A DNA stretch of 64,000 nucleotides from Legionella sheltonii (GTDB lineage Bacteria; Pseudomonadota; Gammaproteobacteria; Legionellales; Legionellaceae), in the NCBI RefSeq assembly GCF_026191355.1, contig NZ_JAPHOQ010000019.1, positions 1-64,000 of the forward strand, read 5' to 3'. A program made the translations under genes and the position numbers. Numbering within the stretch: the stretch's first letter is position 1; the number at the start of each line of letters is the position of its first letter. A model generated the notes under the pieces. That model did no database searches. It was not told the origin of the DNA and saw only the letters and a list, made by a program, of their open reading frames with translations. Shown here piece after piece: positions 50,418 through 59,525 of this stretch.

Positions 50418-53072
50418 CTAAGGTGTACAATTTTGAGTTGGCAGGTTTTCTGCCTCTATCTTGTCTACCGAATAGTTAAAAATACTTTTGGTGACCAAGG
50501 GGGATGGTTTTTTAGCAGATTTTGATTCTACTGATACGGAAGATTCTATTTCTTTTGTTGCAAGTGGATCCACCGGTACAGAAGCGGGGGCCTGCTGCGC
50601 CTGATTTCGCTCCATCACCTCTTTTATCTGCAATAAATCCGGTAACAATACAAAAATTAATTCAATAATTTTTGGCGCCAATAGTTTTTGATGTTGAAAT
50701 GCAGAGGGCGAATTTTTGTTTAAATTTATTTCTTGGGTTTCAGTTAAAGGATCTCCATGCTCTATATAATTTCTCAGATTTCTTAATGCCTCGTAGCCTA
50801 GGGTTAAGTGTTTTGATCTCTGGGCTTCCGCGTACCCTTTAATTGTATCGAGATGCTGTAAAAGTTGTCCGGCATTATATTCAAGAGCATCGCTTAATTG
50901 ATGGTTAGAAACCAATAACTGTACCAGATCAGATTGTCCCTGCCTTGCATGATATAAATCCCAGCTTTTCATGTTTTTATGAGGCTGACCGACAACAAGG
51001 TAACCTGCTTCCACTAAAAATTCTTGGATGTTGTTTAATGATTCAATGGCCGCATCAACTCTTTTCAGTGGAGTAAGCATATGTTCCCGAACTGGAGTTG
51101 CCATAAGCTGCTTGGCAAGTTCACGTATATGGTCTAGACCAATAAAAACACTTTCCCTGGCTGATTTACGTAACGCTGCTTCATTTTGTTCTTGCAACCT
51201 TTTTTGTTGTCGTTCAACTGCCGTGGTGCGTGGTTTTACGGTGGCATTTGTGAGTATTTGCGCCATTCTCTTATATTGTGACTCATACTCGGTTTTTTTG
51301 AACTTAGCGAAGGGTTGTAACAGTTCCCCTATTCTTTTTTTACTCGGTATCTCTGCTGTCCCATCAAAAAGTTTATGACATTCTGTAATCATTTCTTGTG
51401 GATTAGGAATAGTAATCATTTGTTTGAGTAATTCAGATTTGAGTAATTCAAAGAGTATAAAAAACTCATCTTCTTCTTGTTGAGGTATTCGGCGCTCAGA
51501 AGCGTCAACAACAACCTCTTGTTTGCCTTTGGCTTTTTCTTGCGCCACTTGAAAACGTTCTTGTTCTGCTTTTAGGACGCTCGCCCAAAATTCTTTAGGA
51601 TTCTCCTTATAGGTGCCATAAACTTTTTGACGTGATGCAATAAACTTTTGCACTCTTTTAAATAGGCTGTACATTTCACCTGAAGCTATTGTTTCCAGCT
51701 TGTCTTTATCTTTTAGCAAGTTATCAATAATAAATTTATTATTCCCTTCATCTTGGTGACAAATGCCATCACGTAGGGTGATTAATGCCCGAAAATCAAT
51801 TGTTTCATCAAATTCCGTAAAATCAGATTTTTTTCCGGTTAACAATTCTCCTATGCGCTGAAATCTTCGTAGCAACGCATGTTGTCCTGCTTTCGTTGTC
51901 AGGTCGAGTCTTCGGCGATATTGTACTTCAGGGGGTAGGGCCGTAAATACAGCTTTTACGCCAGATAATCCGGATAAAGTAAGTACTTTTTCCTGATCAT
52001 ATACTTCCCCTTCGGTATAATTCACTAGATTGAGTAAGTCAATTAAGTATTTAGTTTCCAAAAAGTAGCGAGTTATTGCCTTTACATTAGGTAAAATCAG
52101 TGGTTTATCCACTGTGGGGGTGTCGGGTTTAAGTTCTTTAGTGAGCAGAGATCTAAAAAATTGATTTAAAGCATTTAACTCGTTTAATACAGAAGGTATT
52201 GCTTCTTCAACGAGCTCCTCTCTATCAGAATGCTCTTGAAACAGCGAGCTCTCGGCATCATCAAAACGCAAATCAGTTAAATTTTTTTCTAAGGCAAAAT
52301 GAAAAACCATTTCCGGGGTTGTTTTTGCTGTTGCACCACCAAGTTGTTCCAGGGTTATCCAGCTTAAAGGTTCAAGTTGTGTCTTATATCTGCTGCGCAA
52401 AGATCCAGATAAGTTACTAATAATGATAGAAAATCTATTAATGCTCTCTCTGATATAATCAATACGTCGATAATAGAGGACTTCCCTTTCGAAAGAGCTA
52501 AGTTTGCAATCAACTAAAGAAGAGTCGTTTAAATTATTATGATATTGCTGCAGATGTCTTAAGATGTGTAAAAGGCATATGAGACGTTTAACATCGAATT
52601 GAGCATTTTCTTGGTCAGTAAGAAATGAGTTTTTTAAAGGGAGCGCCTTAAATAAGGCATCAATCGATTCACGCTCCTTTATATATTGCGCATTTTCATG
52701 ACTTGCGATTTTATAAACAGCATTAGCGATGAATTGCATCCATACTGGTTTTAGAAATTTATTTCCATTGGCGTTCGCCTTTTCCAGCAGAAAATGGAGC
52801 GTATAATTTTGATTCGTTATTGTATAATCGATAGGGCTAAGGCCATTTTCTTTAATGTCGACATCCAAAAAAAGGGCTTCCCTGTTTCTTATCAATACAG
52901 CCAATAACTCCGTAAGAATGGTATCTTGCGGGTTGCAATTTTTGCACCCGTATAAAAGAGCTTTGTTATATTGTTTTTTATGAATTAACTCCAAAATCAA
53001 CTGATGTTGTTCGGTTGTTTTTATTTGACTTATTTCAGTAATTAAATTGCTATGTGCATCTTTTGTGGGCAT
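50418..53072 (-). CDS. 884-residue protein with two HEPN-like motifs, effector candidate
   Basis: The start is taken at ATG 53072 with GAGG eight bases upstream; GTG 53081 and ATG 53078 are alternatives. Residues about 70-103 are ankyrin-like (KENGLSPIDYTITNQNYTLHFLLEKA). Two separate helical parts carry R-x4-H motifs as in HEPN ribonucleases: LRDGICHQ at about 433-440 and LRNYIEHGD at about 766-774. A charged coiled stretch lies at 490-640. The C-terminal 80 residues are Pro/Ser/Glu-rich. There is no membrane segment. RNA cleavage is a hypothesis. No whole-length family is recognised. Confidence 0.65.
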   Translation of the reverse strand: MPTKDAHSNLITEISQIKTTEQHQLILELIHKKQYNKALLYGCKNCNPQDTILTELLAVLIRNREALFLDVDIKENGLSPIDYTITNQNYTLHFLLEKANANGNKFLKPVWMQFIANAVYKIASHENAQYIKERESIDALFKALPLKNSFLTDQENAQFDVKRLICLLHILRHLQQYHNNLNDSSLVDCKLSSFEREVLYYRRIDYIRESINRFSIIISNLSGSLRSRYKTQLEPLSWITLEQLGGATAKTTPEMVFHFALEKNLTDLRFDDAESSLFQEHSDREELVEEAIPSVLNELNALNQFFRSLLTKELKPDTPTVDKPLILPNVKAITRYFLETKYLIDLLNLVNYTEGEVYDQEKVLTLSGLSGVKAVFTALPPEVQYRRRLDLTTKAGQHALLRRFQRIGELLTGKKSDFTEFDETIDFRALITLRDGICHQDEGNNKFIIDNLLKDKDKLETIASGEMYSLFKRVQKFIASRQKVYGTYKENPKEFWASVLKAEQERFQVAQEKAKGKQEVVVDASERRIPQQEEDEFFILFELLKSELLKQMITIPNPQEMITECHKLFDGTAEIPSKKRIGELLQPFAKFKKTEYESQYKRMAQILTNATVKPRTTAVERQQKRLQEQNEAALRKSARESVFIGLDHIRELAKQLMATPVREHMLTPLKRVDAAIESLNNIQEFLVEAGYLVVGQPHKNMKSWDLYHARQGQSDLVQLLVSNHQLSDALEYNAGQLLQHLDTIKGYAEAQRSKHLTLGYEALRNLRNYIEHGDPLTETQEINLNKNSPSAFQHQKLLAPKIIELIFVLLPDLLQIKEVMERNQAQQAPASVPVDPLATKEIESSVSVESKSAKKPSPLVTKSIFNYSVDKIEAENLPTQNCTP

Positions 53073-53081
53073 AGACATCAC

Positions 53082-53386
53082 CTCGAGCTAATGGTTACTT
53101 TTTTGCGCTTTTTGTTTTATTTAATGCGGCTCAAAAACTAAATATTATTCAATATGATCATTTGGTGAATGTATGATGCAATAAATATGTTTGCAAGGCT
53201 TATTTCTAATTCTATGGGATAAATTTATAGACTTAATGTGGGCTAAAGTATTGAATCGCACATAAAATGCACATGCAGTGATTCTGGCCTACAACCAATA
53301 TTTGTATTGTCTGATAGTTTTTGAGCTATGCTATATAGCAGTGAATTGTAAATTAATGAGTGTATTAGCGAACATGGAGTGTACTC
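53082..53386. other. Divergent promoter region
   Basis: The 305-base gap separates the 884-residue gene from the pirin gene, transcribed away from each other. A small palindrome GCTATgctatATAGC lies near 53325-53340. No gene or RNA is supported. Confidence 0.4.
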
Positions 53387-54214
53387 ATGAGCGAAATTAA
53401 AGTAGAGCGATTAATTAAAGGTATCCTCGTGCGTGAAGGTGCTGGCGTGAAATTACATCGCTACATAGGCATCGAGAGAAGCAATGATTTTGAGCCTCTT
53501 CTCTTACTCGATTATTTCAATAGCACCGATCCTTTGGATTATATGGCTGGGTTTCCCGCTCATCCTCATCGTGGTTTTGAAACAATTACCTATTTGCTCG
53601 ATGGTGAGATTACCCATGAAGATAATAAGGGGCATAAAGGAGTTATCACTGCGGGAGATGTGCAATGGATGACTGCTGGGAAAGGAATTGTTCATTCTGA
53701 AATGCCTTCAGCGAATGGTCGATTACATGGTTTTCAATTGTGGTTAAATTTACCTGCAGCCGAGAAAATGCGACTTCCTCGCTATCAAGAAATGCGAAGT
53801 GAGCAATTACCTGTGGAAACACATGATTCAGGTGGTCAGATTAAAGTAATTGCGGGCGAGACGGATAAGGGGACCATTTCTCCAATTACCGGTATTGCCA
53901 CTCGACCTTTATTATTCGATATTATTTTGCCACCGGGTACGAGCATAGAGCAACATATCCCCAATGATTATCAAGCGATTCTTCTAGTCATTTCAGGAAC
54001 GATTCGCATTGGTGAACAGTTAGTACAACAGGATACCTTAGCAAAACTTGGTTCTGGGGATACTTTGCTTTTGAAAAGTGAAACTGCAAGTCAATGTATT
54101 TTGATCGCTGCTGCCAGAATTCATGAGCCTATTACGCGTCATGGGCCTTTTGTAATGAATACCCAGGAAGAAATAATACAAGCGATGGATGACTTTCGTA
54201 GTGGTCGCTTTTAA
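53387..54214 (+). CDS. Pirin family protein
   Basis: This 275-residue bicupin has the pirin metal site signature FPAHPHRGFETITYLLDG (about 55-72), with further ligands in the following DxQWMTAGKGIVHSE. The C-terminal cupin is weaker. Bacterial pirins include quercetin 2,3-dioxygenases and regulators; the actual role is unknown. GGAGTG precedes the ATG. It is a single-gene unit. Confidence 0.92.
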   Translation: MSEIKVERLIKGILVREGAGVKLHRYIGIERSNDFEPLLLLDYFNSTDPLDYMAGFPAHPHRGFETITYLLDGEITHEDNKGHKGVITAGDVQWMTAGKGIVHSEMPSANGRLHGFQLWLNLPAAEKMRLPRYQEMRSEQLPVETHDSGGQIKVIAGETDKGTISPITGIATRPLLFDIILPPGTSIEQHIPNDYQAILLVISGTIRIGEQLVQQDTLAKLGSGDTLLLKSETASQCILIAAARIHEPITRHGPFVMNTQEEIIQAMDDFRSGRF

Positions 54215-54252
54215 TTAGAACTGATTTTTCTCTGCCTGTTTCCAATTTCTGT

Positions 54253-54275
54253 GATTCCGAGTGCAACGAGGAATC
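54253..54275. repeat. GATTCC/GGAATC hairpin
   Basis: A six-bp perfect stem with an 11-base loop lies 38 bases after the pirin stop. It may be a terminator or part of a dispersed Legionella repeat; no T tract follows. Confidence 0.35.
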
Positions 54276-54325
54276 TCCTATATTAACTCATTGTTTGAGC
54301 ATGGATATTCCTCACTGCACATCGG

Positions 54326-54436
54326 ATGAAGTGCACTCCATTTTATAATACCGCTTGGGCTCAATCTGACGAATTGCAAACAACTGCTGAAATTTGGTCT
54401 AAAATTGGATTATTGAATAAAAAAATGGCAAGTTAA
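54326..54436 (+). CDS. Small ORF or C-terminal gene remnant
   Basis: This 36-codon frame begins MKCTPFYNTAWAQSD and ends with TAA at 54434-54436. Its composition (EIWSKIGLLNKKM) looks like real protein, but the ATG has only a weak GG motif and no family is known. It could be the tail of a lost gene rather than a translated peptide. Confidence 0.25.
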   Translation: MKCTPFYNTAWAQSDELQTTAEIWSKIGLLNKKMAS

Positions 54437-54449
54437 TGGAGTCAAGCCT

Positions 54450-54803
54450 GTGCACCCAAGAAAAGAGCAATCTGCTAAAGAGATCTATAGGATTGTAGAC
54501 CAGTATTGTGAAGCAAACATGCACAGTAAATACCGATCCAGTTCAGCAATCTCTCTGGTCTTAGGTATTTCAGATGTTGATGCTCAGAAATTAATTAATA
54601 AAATTTTAATTGCTTTACCGGATTGTTTTTTTTATTTAGCAAAGCCTGAGCGCATTAGTGAGATGGTGAATTTTATTGCCCAGCAATATTTACTTTTCCA
54701 AGCGCAAGAAAACGTTAATGATGAGTTATTTTCTAACTTACTTATTAACTTTGTTGATAACTTAGTCGAAGAAATCATGCTTCGATATTTTTCATATGCT
54801 TGA
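54450..54803 (+). CDS. Small helical hypothetical protein
   Basis: This 117-residue protein starts at a GTG (54450). It is all-helical in appearance and has no signal peptide or membrane segment. The next gene begins 11 bases after its stop, so the two are probably co-transcribed. The small acidic helical protein could be a chaperone or partner of the following effector candidate, an inference from position and size only. No family is recognised. Confidence 0.55.
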   Translation: MHPRKEQSAKEIYRIVDQYCEANMHSKYRSSSAISLVLGISDVDAQKLINKILIALPDCFFYLAKPERISEMVNFIAQQYLLFQAQENVNDELFSNLLINFVDNLVEEIMLRYFSYA

Positions 54804-54814
54804 CCAGGTGATTT

Positions 54815-55897
54815 ATGACTCGAGAAGAAATAATTCAAGGAACAGGACTTAGCAGCGAAGATTTAGATGCATTATTTTTGCTGAATAGGTTAATGCATGC
54901 GGATAACCCTACTCGGGTTCTCGAGTTAGCAGGTAAAGAAAAAGAGAGGGTTGTTGTTTTTTTAGAAAATGCGATGGGCAATTTGGAGCTAAATAGAAAA
55001 ATCCTAGAGCTAGGGAAACTGAAAGAGCAAGATACCGGAATTAGTTTTGCGGTGATTAAGACCCTAAGAAATTTAACTTTTAAATCAAGGCATTGGCACA
55101 AAACTCACTTTGATGATCATGACAAAATAACCCTGTCAAAATTAGGGGCTTTAGCAGATTTAGCCTCACTTACCCATGATTTGGCTGTATTCGAATCCTC
55201 AGGCATCATTAATGATAGCGCTCGTTTATCCCAGCTGTATCATGATGCTCAGTGGGCATGGAGATCGGGTTTTTCTAATGATCTTGATCTTTCTTCTAAT
55301 GTGATGGTTTTTGAGATTAAAGCGACAAAAGGTGGTGCGCCTATGTTTTTTCATACAAAGTACCAAAAAGATGCATTTGTCTTATCTGAATTTCTCTACA
55401 GTGAGGAGTATCGGATTAGGCTAGACAAGTTAATTGAACGTGATGAAACAAAAGGATTTTTAAAAAAACATTTAGGTGATGATTGGTTACAGCAATTGGA
55501 ACATAAATTTGGAATAATTCAACGAGAAATGCATGATGCACAGCTAATGGGGCCTCATCAAGGGTTAGTGCATCAAGATGACACGGCGCAAGAGCTTTTT
55601 CGTGCAGAAGACAAAAGCCCCGTGACGCTTATTTGTTCTCCATTTGTAGGCTTATCTACCCTCGCTACTGTTAAAGAATTAAATGTACAGTTGATACAGG
55701 AATTAAATGGTAAGGGAGTGACGGATATTCCTCCTTTATTGCAATTACCTGTTCATGAAGAGGTGGAGGCTTTATCCCCTTCTTGTTTTCTTGATGCACT
55801 GGATAAATGGAACGCTTTGGAGCGAATACCTAGAACACGTCTGAGTGGGGCTAAAGATGAGGGTGAAGAGGAGCATCCCTCTCATCAGCCTAAGTAG
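54815..55897 (+). CDS. Hypothetical protein with acidic tail, effector candidate
   Basis: This 360-residue soluble helical protein has no recognised domain. Residues 96-108 (RHWHKTHFDDHDK) form a cluster of His and Asp that could bind metal. The C-terminus (LSGAKDEGEEEHPSHQPK) carries an E-block-like acidic run typical of Dot/Icm substrates. It is co-directional with the small helical gene 11 bases upstream. AGGTG precedes the ATG. Confidence 0.6.
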   Translation: MTREEIIQGTGLSSEDLDALFLLNRLMHADNPTRVLELAGKEKERVVVFLENAMGNLELNRKILELGKLKEQDTGISFAVIKTLRNLTFKSRHWHKTHFDDHDKITLSKLGALADLASLTHDLAVFESSGIINDSARLSQLYHDAQWAWRSGFSNDLDLSSNVMVFEIKATKGGAPMFFHTKYQKDAFVLSEFLYSEEYRIRLDKLIERDETKGFLKKHLGDDWLQQLEHKFGIIQREMHDAQLMGPHQGLVHQDDTAQELFRAEDKSPVTLICSPFVGLSTLATVKELNVQLIQELNGKGVTDIPPLLQLPVHEEVEALSPSCFLDALDKWNALERIPRTRLSGAKDEGEEEHPSHQPK

Positions 55898-55900
55898 TAG

Positions 55901-55942
55901 AACCCTCATCCCTCTCCCGCAAGCGGGCAAGGGAAGGGGGTT
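55901..55942. repeat. REP-like palindromic hairpin between convergent genes
   Basis: AACCC...GGGTT, CCCT...AGGG and CCCGC-AA-GCGGG nest to form a 42-base G+C-rich hairpin in an otherwise A+T-rich genome. It lies between two converging genes, where it can act as a bidirectional terminator. Its composition resembles dispersed extragenic palindromes. Confidence 0.6.
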
Positions 55943-55962
55943 ATAAATCAACCAGCTCAAAT

Positions 55963-57363
55963 TTACTTAAGCCACTCCGTTAACAACGACTCCATCATTT
56001 GGCGAGCGTTTTTTAAAGAATCTGAATCCAGTGAGGAGGGACTATGCAAATCATCGCAATGAGCCGCTCCTTCAATCAATTGATAAGTCAATTTAGGATT
56101 AATCGCATTTCCGTTTTTTTCTGCCAAAGACAGTGTAGACCAGGGATCATTTTCTCCATTCGTGAAATAAATATTAGAAGTTAGAATATCCATTAAAGGA
56201 AAATAAAGACTGTTATTCAGTTCTGTCGTATTGACTGGTTGGGTTAGACCAAACAATCGTTGACATACTTTATGATGATAATCCAGATTAATTAATGAAG
56301 AACGAGTCGAGCGCGTTGGATTTGGATGGGCATTTTGCCAATATCCGTACTCCTTACACGATTGGTAGTACCATTGCCGCATCCCTAAGCCGTCTTTATA
56401 ATCACTTGGATGTTCACTCATCGCGCCTTGTGCGGTCATTTCTACCGCACTGACATGCATGTCTTTATATAATTTTTTAGCGAACTCTGCATAACCTTGA
56501 AGTGGTGTCGGGCTGGTTGCCAGGCTGGAACAAAACGCATCGCGCATTCCATATTGCACTGCTGCTGCACCGGTATCAGCAATCAAGTATAAAAAGTCCA
56601 CCGGATCTGCAACCGCAGAGGCATCAAATAGTGATTTCATTTGCTCCCACTGTGCTGCATCATTCAAGCTGGCTTCTACTTCACTGACCACCTCACGTAT
56701 TTGACTGGCGCAATGTGATCCTGCAACTTGGGTCACGTGGGCATCATATTCAACGAAATCTTCTTTTGCCATTACGGGTGCTGACGAGGCCAAAGCACCT
56801 ACCACCAGATATGGGAATTTTAAACGATAATAAGCGGATAAAGAGCCGGGGTATGAGCCCCCAAAAGCGACCCATTTGCCATTCCAGTTTCTTTCATTTT
56901 TTAGATGGCGTTGAAAATAGGCCAAATCATCTAGAGCTGCTTCCGTAGTTAAGAAGCGTAAGCTTTTAGTGGATAGTGAATTGAAAGGCAAACTCTCCCC
57001 ATAATATCGATGTTCTAGGGCAACCAGTTTGGCATGAAATTTTTGTGCGTAATTTCTGATTGCCCCATTTAATGCACGTTTCGTACAGGCTGCTTCACCG
57101 CAAATATAAAAGAATACGGGGGAATCATCAGTGAGGCCATAGGATTCATCGATGTAGTAGCGTTGTGAAAAAGTACCCACTGTAGGATCATTATGATCGA
57201 TCAACTGCTTAAAGTATGCGACTCGTATGGTTGTGTCGGCAACTAAGGGTATTCTTTCTTCTTGTCTTTTTTGTACATAGCGCTCTACTATTCCTGCATG
57301 AACCGCAGCAAAGGAAGTACAAAGACTAAGCAAAAGAAGAGTAGATTTTTTAGTAAACATCAT
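55963..57363 (-). CDS. Secreted S28 family serine peptidase
   Basis: The start at 57363 (ATGATG with AAGGAT upstream) gives 466 residues with a signal peptide (MFTKKSTLLLLSLCTSFAAVHA). The S28 (prolyl carboxypeptidase/DPP II) features are RYY near the N-terminus, ALEHRYYGES, the nucleophile in GGSYPGS, Asp in NGENDPWS and His in GAAHCDDLH. Such enzymes cleave after proline from peptide ends. This family is mainly eukaryotic, and Legionella examples probably came by transfer. The gene lies 29 bases downstream of a surface-protein gene on the same strand, so the two may be co-transcribed. Confidence 0.9.
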   Translation of the reverse strand: MMFTKKSTLLLLSLCTSFAAVHAGIVERYVQKRQEERIPLVADTTIRVAYFKQLIDHNDPTVGTFSQRYYIDESYGLTDDSPVFFYICGEAACTKRALNGAIRNYAQKFHAKLVALEHRYYGESLPFNSLSTKSLRFLTTEAALDDLAYFQRHLKNERNWNGKWVAFGGSYPGSLSAYYRLKFPYLVVGALASSAPVMAKEDFVEYDAHVTQVAGSHCASQIREVVSEVEASLNDAAQWEQMKSLFDASAVADPVDFLYLIADTGAAAVQYGMRDAFCSSLATSPTPLQGYAEFAKKLYKDMHVSAVEMTAQGAMSEHPSDYKDGLGMRQWYYQSCKEYGYWQNAHPNPTRSTRSSLINLDYHHKVCQRLFGLTQPVNTTELNNSLYFPLMDILTSNIYFTNGENDPWSTLSLAEKNGNAINPKLTYQLIEGAAHCDDLHSPSSLDSDSLKNARQMMESLLTEWLK

Positions 57364-57392
57364 ATTTATCCTTAATTTTATAGGCTGTTTAG

Positions 57393-59003
57393 TTAGGCTG
57401 GGCCAATCACTCGAACACAACGCACATTGTGTGTGGTTTCTCTGAAATCCGTGCCCTGGACGCTTTGTTGACTACCAATAAATTTCTGATACCATCCATC
57501 AGAAGTTGAGATGCTGTATTCTGTAGAGCTCCAATATTGGCCTGACAAGTCCGTCAAAAATCCTAAACTATATAGGTTAGAAACGACATTGGGGAACCCA
57601 CTAGGACATCCCGCATTGCTACCGGGTGGCTCAAATATTCCAAGTTCACAAATTGCAGGTAAATACCAGGTTCCTGGCATTACCGAACCGGTATTGTCGA
57701 GTTGAATGTCAAAACATAAAGCAGCGGCATTATTAGTAGCAAACTGGCCATAATGATTCACTATTTGTTGTGTATTACAAAAGCCGTCAGTAGCGCCGTT
57801 GCATGCATCAGGAGGATTATTGGACGTTTTAGATGTTTCAGTGATGCCAGGTATAGGAAACGGTGGCGCCGGAGCGTCATCACTCCATAAGGATGCTGAA
57901 TCAGCATTTTGTATTACATACATATTGGGGCCCTGAACAGAAAATATCAAATAATCAAATATAGAAAACGCTAAGGCCATTGTTGGCGGAGAGCTTATAT
58001 TATCCCCGTTAACTAATATCCCACCCTGAGCAACATAACCAGTAAATGCGTTGGAAGTTACAGTTAAGCTACAGGAGCCATTTCCTGGGATAACACTGCA
58101 TGTGGAACTACTCACCGTTGTCCAGGCAGGGGGTAGATTTACGGTCACATTATAGGCTGGATTGCTGGTGAGATTTATTACGTTAAAACTCACCCCTACT
58201 GAATCACCAACAGGAATAATTGCAGTCGCAGGAACCGAGATTACCGTGGCGGGAATTGAACTGACATTAATGGTTATTGGAACTGAGTTTGAGGCATTGC
58301 TGGCAAAGATTGTTGCGGTGGTAGTACCTGAACTGGAATTCGAGACAAAGGTGAATTGACATGATGCATTTGGTGCTAAAGAAGAAGGACAATTGTTTGT
58401 TACGGAAATACCCAGAGTAGGAGAGGCCAATGTAGCCTGTATATTACTCGCATTTGCATTGCCAATATTGGTCAGGGTGACGTTCTTTGCAGCACCCCCA
58501 AAGGCTAAATTGACTGTAGTTGGAGTGGCACTTAGCCGCGCTTGCGTCGTAGGGCATGCCAAAGCGTGCATATTAAAAAAAGTTGAGGTGGTATTGGTTC
58601 CTTTGACTAATACATTAGGAATTAAAAAGGTTACTGAAGTATTGGTAAAAAAGGAAATACTGCAGCTTTGTCCCGGTTGTAATGAAGCTGGGCATCCATT
58701 TTTTTGCACGACATAATTAATAAAATTACTGTCCGCAGATGATGCTTGTATATTTTTCGCCACAATTCTGGAATTGTTAGTGATCGTAATGGTGCCAGGT
58801 TTAGAGAGGCACTGAGGGAGGTTTTGACTAATTTGAATCACACAATTTTGCAATGAACTAGAACAATTTGGTGCGGTAGCTCCAAAATTAATGAGTAATG
58901 AGGCTTTTTCTTTTATTTTAGGAGATTCCTGGGCCCATAATAGCTGTAGCGGAACAATGAAACAGAGAACAAAGTATAACCTTCGCAGTGTTGAGCGACT
59001 CAT
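57393..59003 (-). CDS. Exported DUF1566-type surface protein, paralogue 1
   Basis: The start at 59003 follows AAGGA by about 12 bases and gives 536 residues with a signal peptide ending near LLWAQ. Three or four Ig-like modules follow with the pattern NCPSSLAPNASCQFTF (about 50-330), each with a Cys pair. A C-terminal DUF1566/FISUMP domain (DGFCNTQQIVNHYG...YWSSTEY...VRCVRV) completes the protein. Related lectin-like domains act in adhesion in Legionella (Lcl has DUF1566). The N-terminal 130 residues closely match the protein encoded at 60645. Confidence 0.8.
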   Translation of the reverse strand: MSRSTLRRLYFVLCFIVPLQLLWAQESPKIKEKASLLINFGATAPNCSSSLQNCVIQISQNLPQCLSKPGTITITNNSRIVAKNIQASSADSNFINYVVQKNGCPASLQPGQSCSISFFTNTSVTFLIPNVLVKGTNTTSTFFNMHALACPTTQARLSATPTTVNLAFGGAAKNVTLTNIGNANASNIQATLASPTLGISVTNNCPSSLAPNASCQFTFVSNSSSGTTTATIFASNASNSVPITINVSSIPATVISVPATAIIPVGDSVGVSFNVINLTSNPAYNVTVNLPPAWTTVSSSTCSVIPGNGSCSLTVTSNAFTGYVAQGGILVNGDNISSPPTMALAFSIFDYLIFSVQGPNMYVIQNADSASLWSDDAPAPPFPIPGITETSKTSNNPPDACNGATDGFCNTQQIVNHYGQFATNNAAALCFDIQLDNTGSVMPGTWYLPAICELGIFEPPGSNAGCPSGFPNVVSNLYSLGFLTDLSGQYWSSTEYSISTSDGWYQKFIGSQQSVQGTDFRETTHNVRCVRVIGPA

Positions 59004-59097
59004 TGAAATCATCCTTAATTAACGGAACGCGTTGTTATGCAACCATATACAGAGACCATCTTTTTTGCAATAGTATGAAGCGATGTGATTGAGTGTA

Positions 59098-59152
59098 ACT
59101 AGGGCGTGTTGACAATTCATCCCCACCGGCTACGTGCCGCGACTTGTTCGCG
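59098..59152 (+). repeat. Left 55-bp inverted repeat
   Basis: It matches the complement of 60392-60446 at 54 of 55 positions (C here at 59118, T in the other arm). The inner half holds the palindrome CGCGACTTGTTCGCG. Confidence 0.9.
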
Positions 59153-59170
59153 ACAACCAGCCGATCTTAA

Positions 59171-59461
59171 TCAGTGGCAAATTTCTTCATAAAGATCATG
59201 CCATTCTGTATTTAGGTTCTCAATCAAATTTAACTTCCACTGCCTGGGCCAATTTTTGAATCGCTTCTCACGTCGAGCAGCTTCTATATAGGTTTCATGA
59301 ACCTCATAATAAACCAATATATGTACATTGTACTTAGCTGTAAATCCCGGAATCAGGCTGTTTTTATGTTCCCATACTCGTTTAATTAAATCTGATGTTG
59401 AACCAGCGTATAGTGTACCATTTCGCTTGCTTGCCATAATATAGACATAAAATGACTTCAT
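59171..59461 (-). CDS. GIY-YIG nuclease-family protein
   Basis: This 96-residue protein is of the small YhbQ-like GIY-YIG family. The signature reads VYIMASKRNGTLYAGST, with the GIY motif as VYI and the YIG motif as YAG, followed by DLIKRVWEHK (catalytic Arg). A conserved Glu lies in EAARREKRFKNWPR. AAGGAAG eight bases upstream supports the start. It lies inside the inverted repeats, 65 bases from the transposase stop, so it appears to be carried by the element. Confidence 0.88.
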   Translation of the reverse strand: MKSFYVYIMASKRNGTLYAGSTSDLIKRVWEHKNSLIPGFTAKYNVHILVYYEVHETYIEAARREKRFKNWPRQWKLNLIENLNTEWHDLYEEICH

Positions 59462-59525
59462 TTGGCTTCCTTGTTTTGATCAGAGTGTTGGACTCAATGC
59501 GATGATATCACCTAAATTTCACGGA

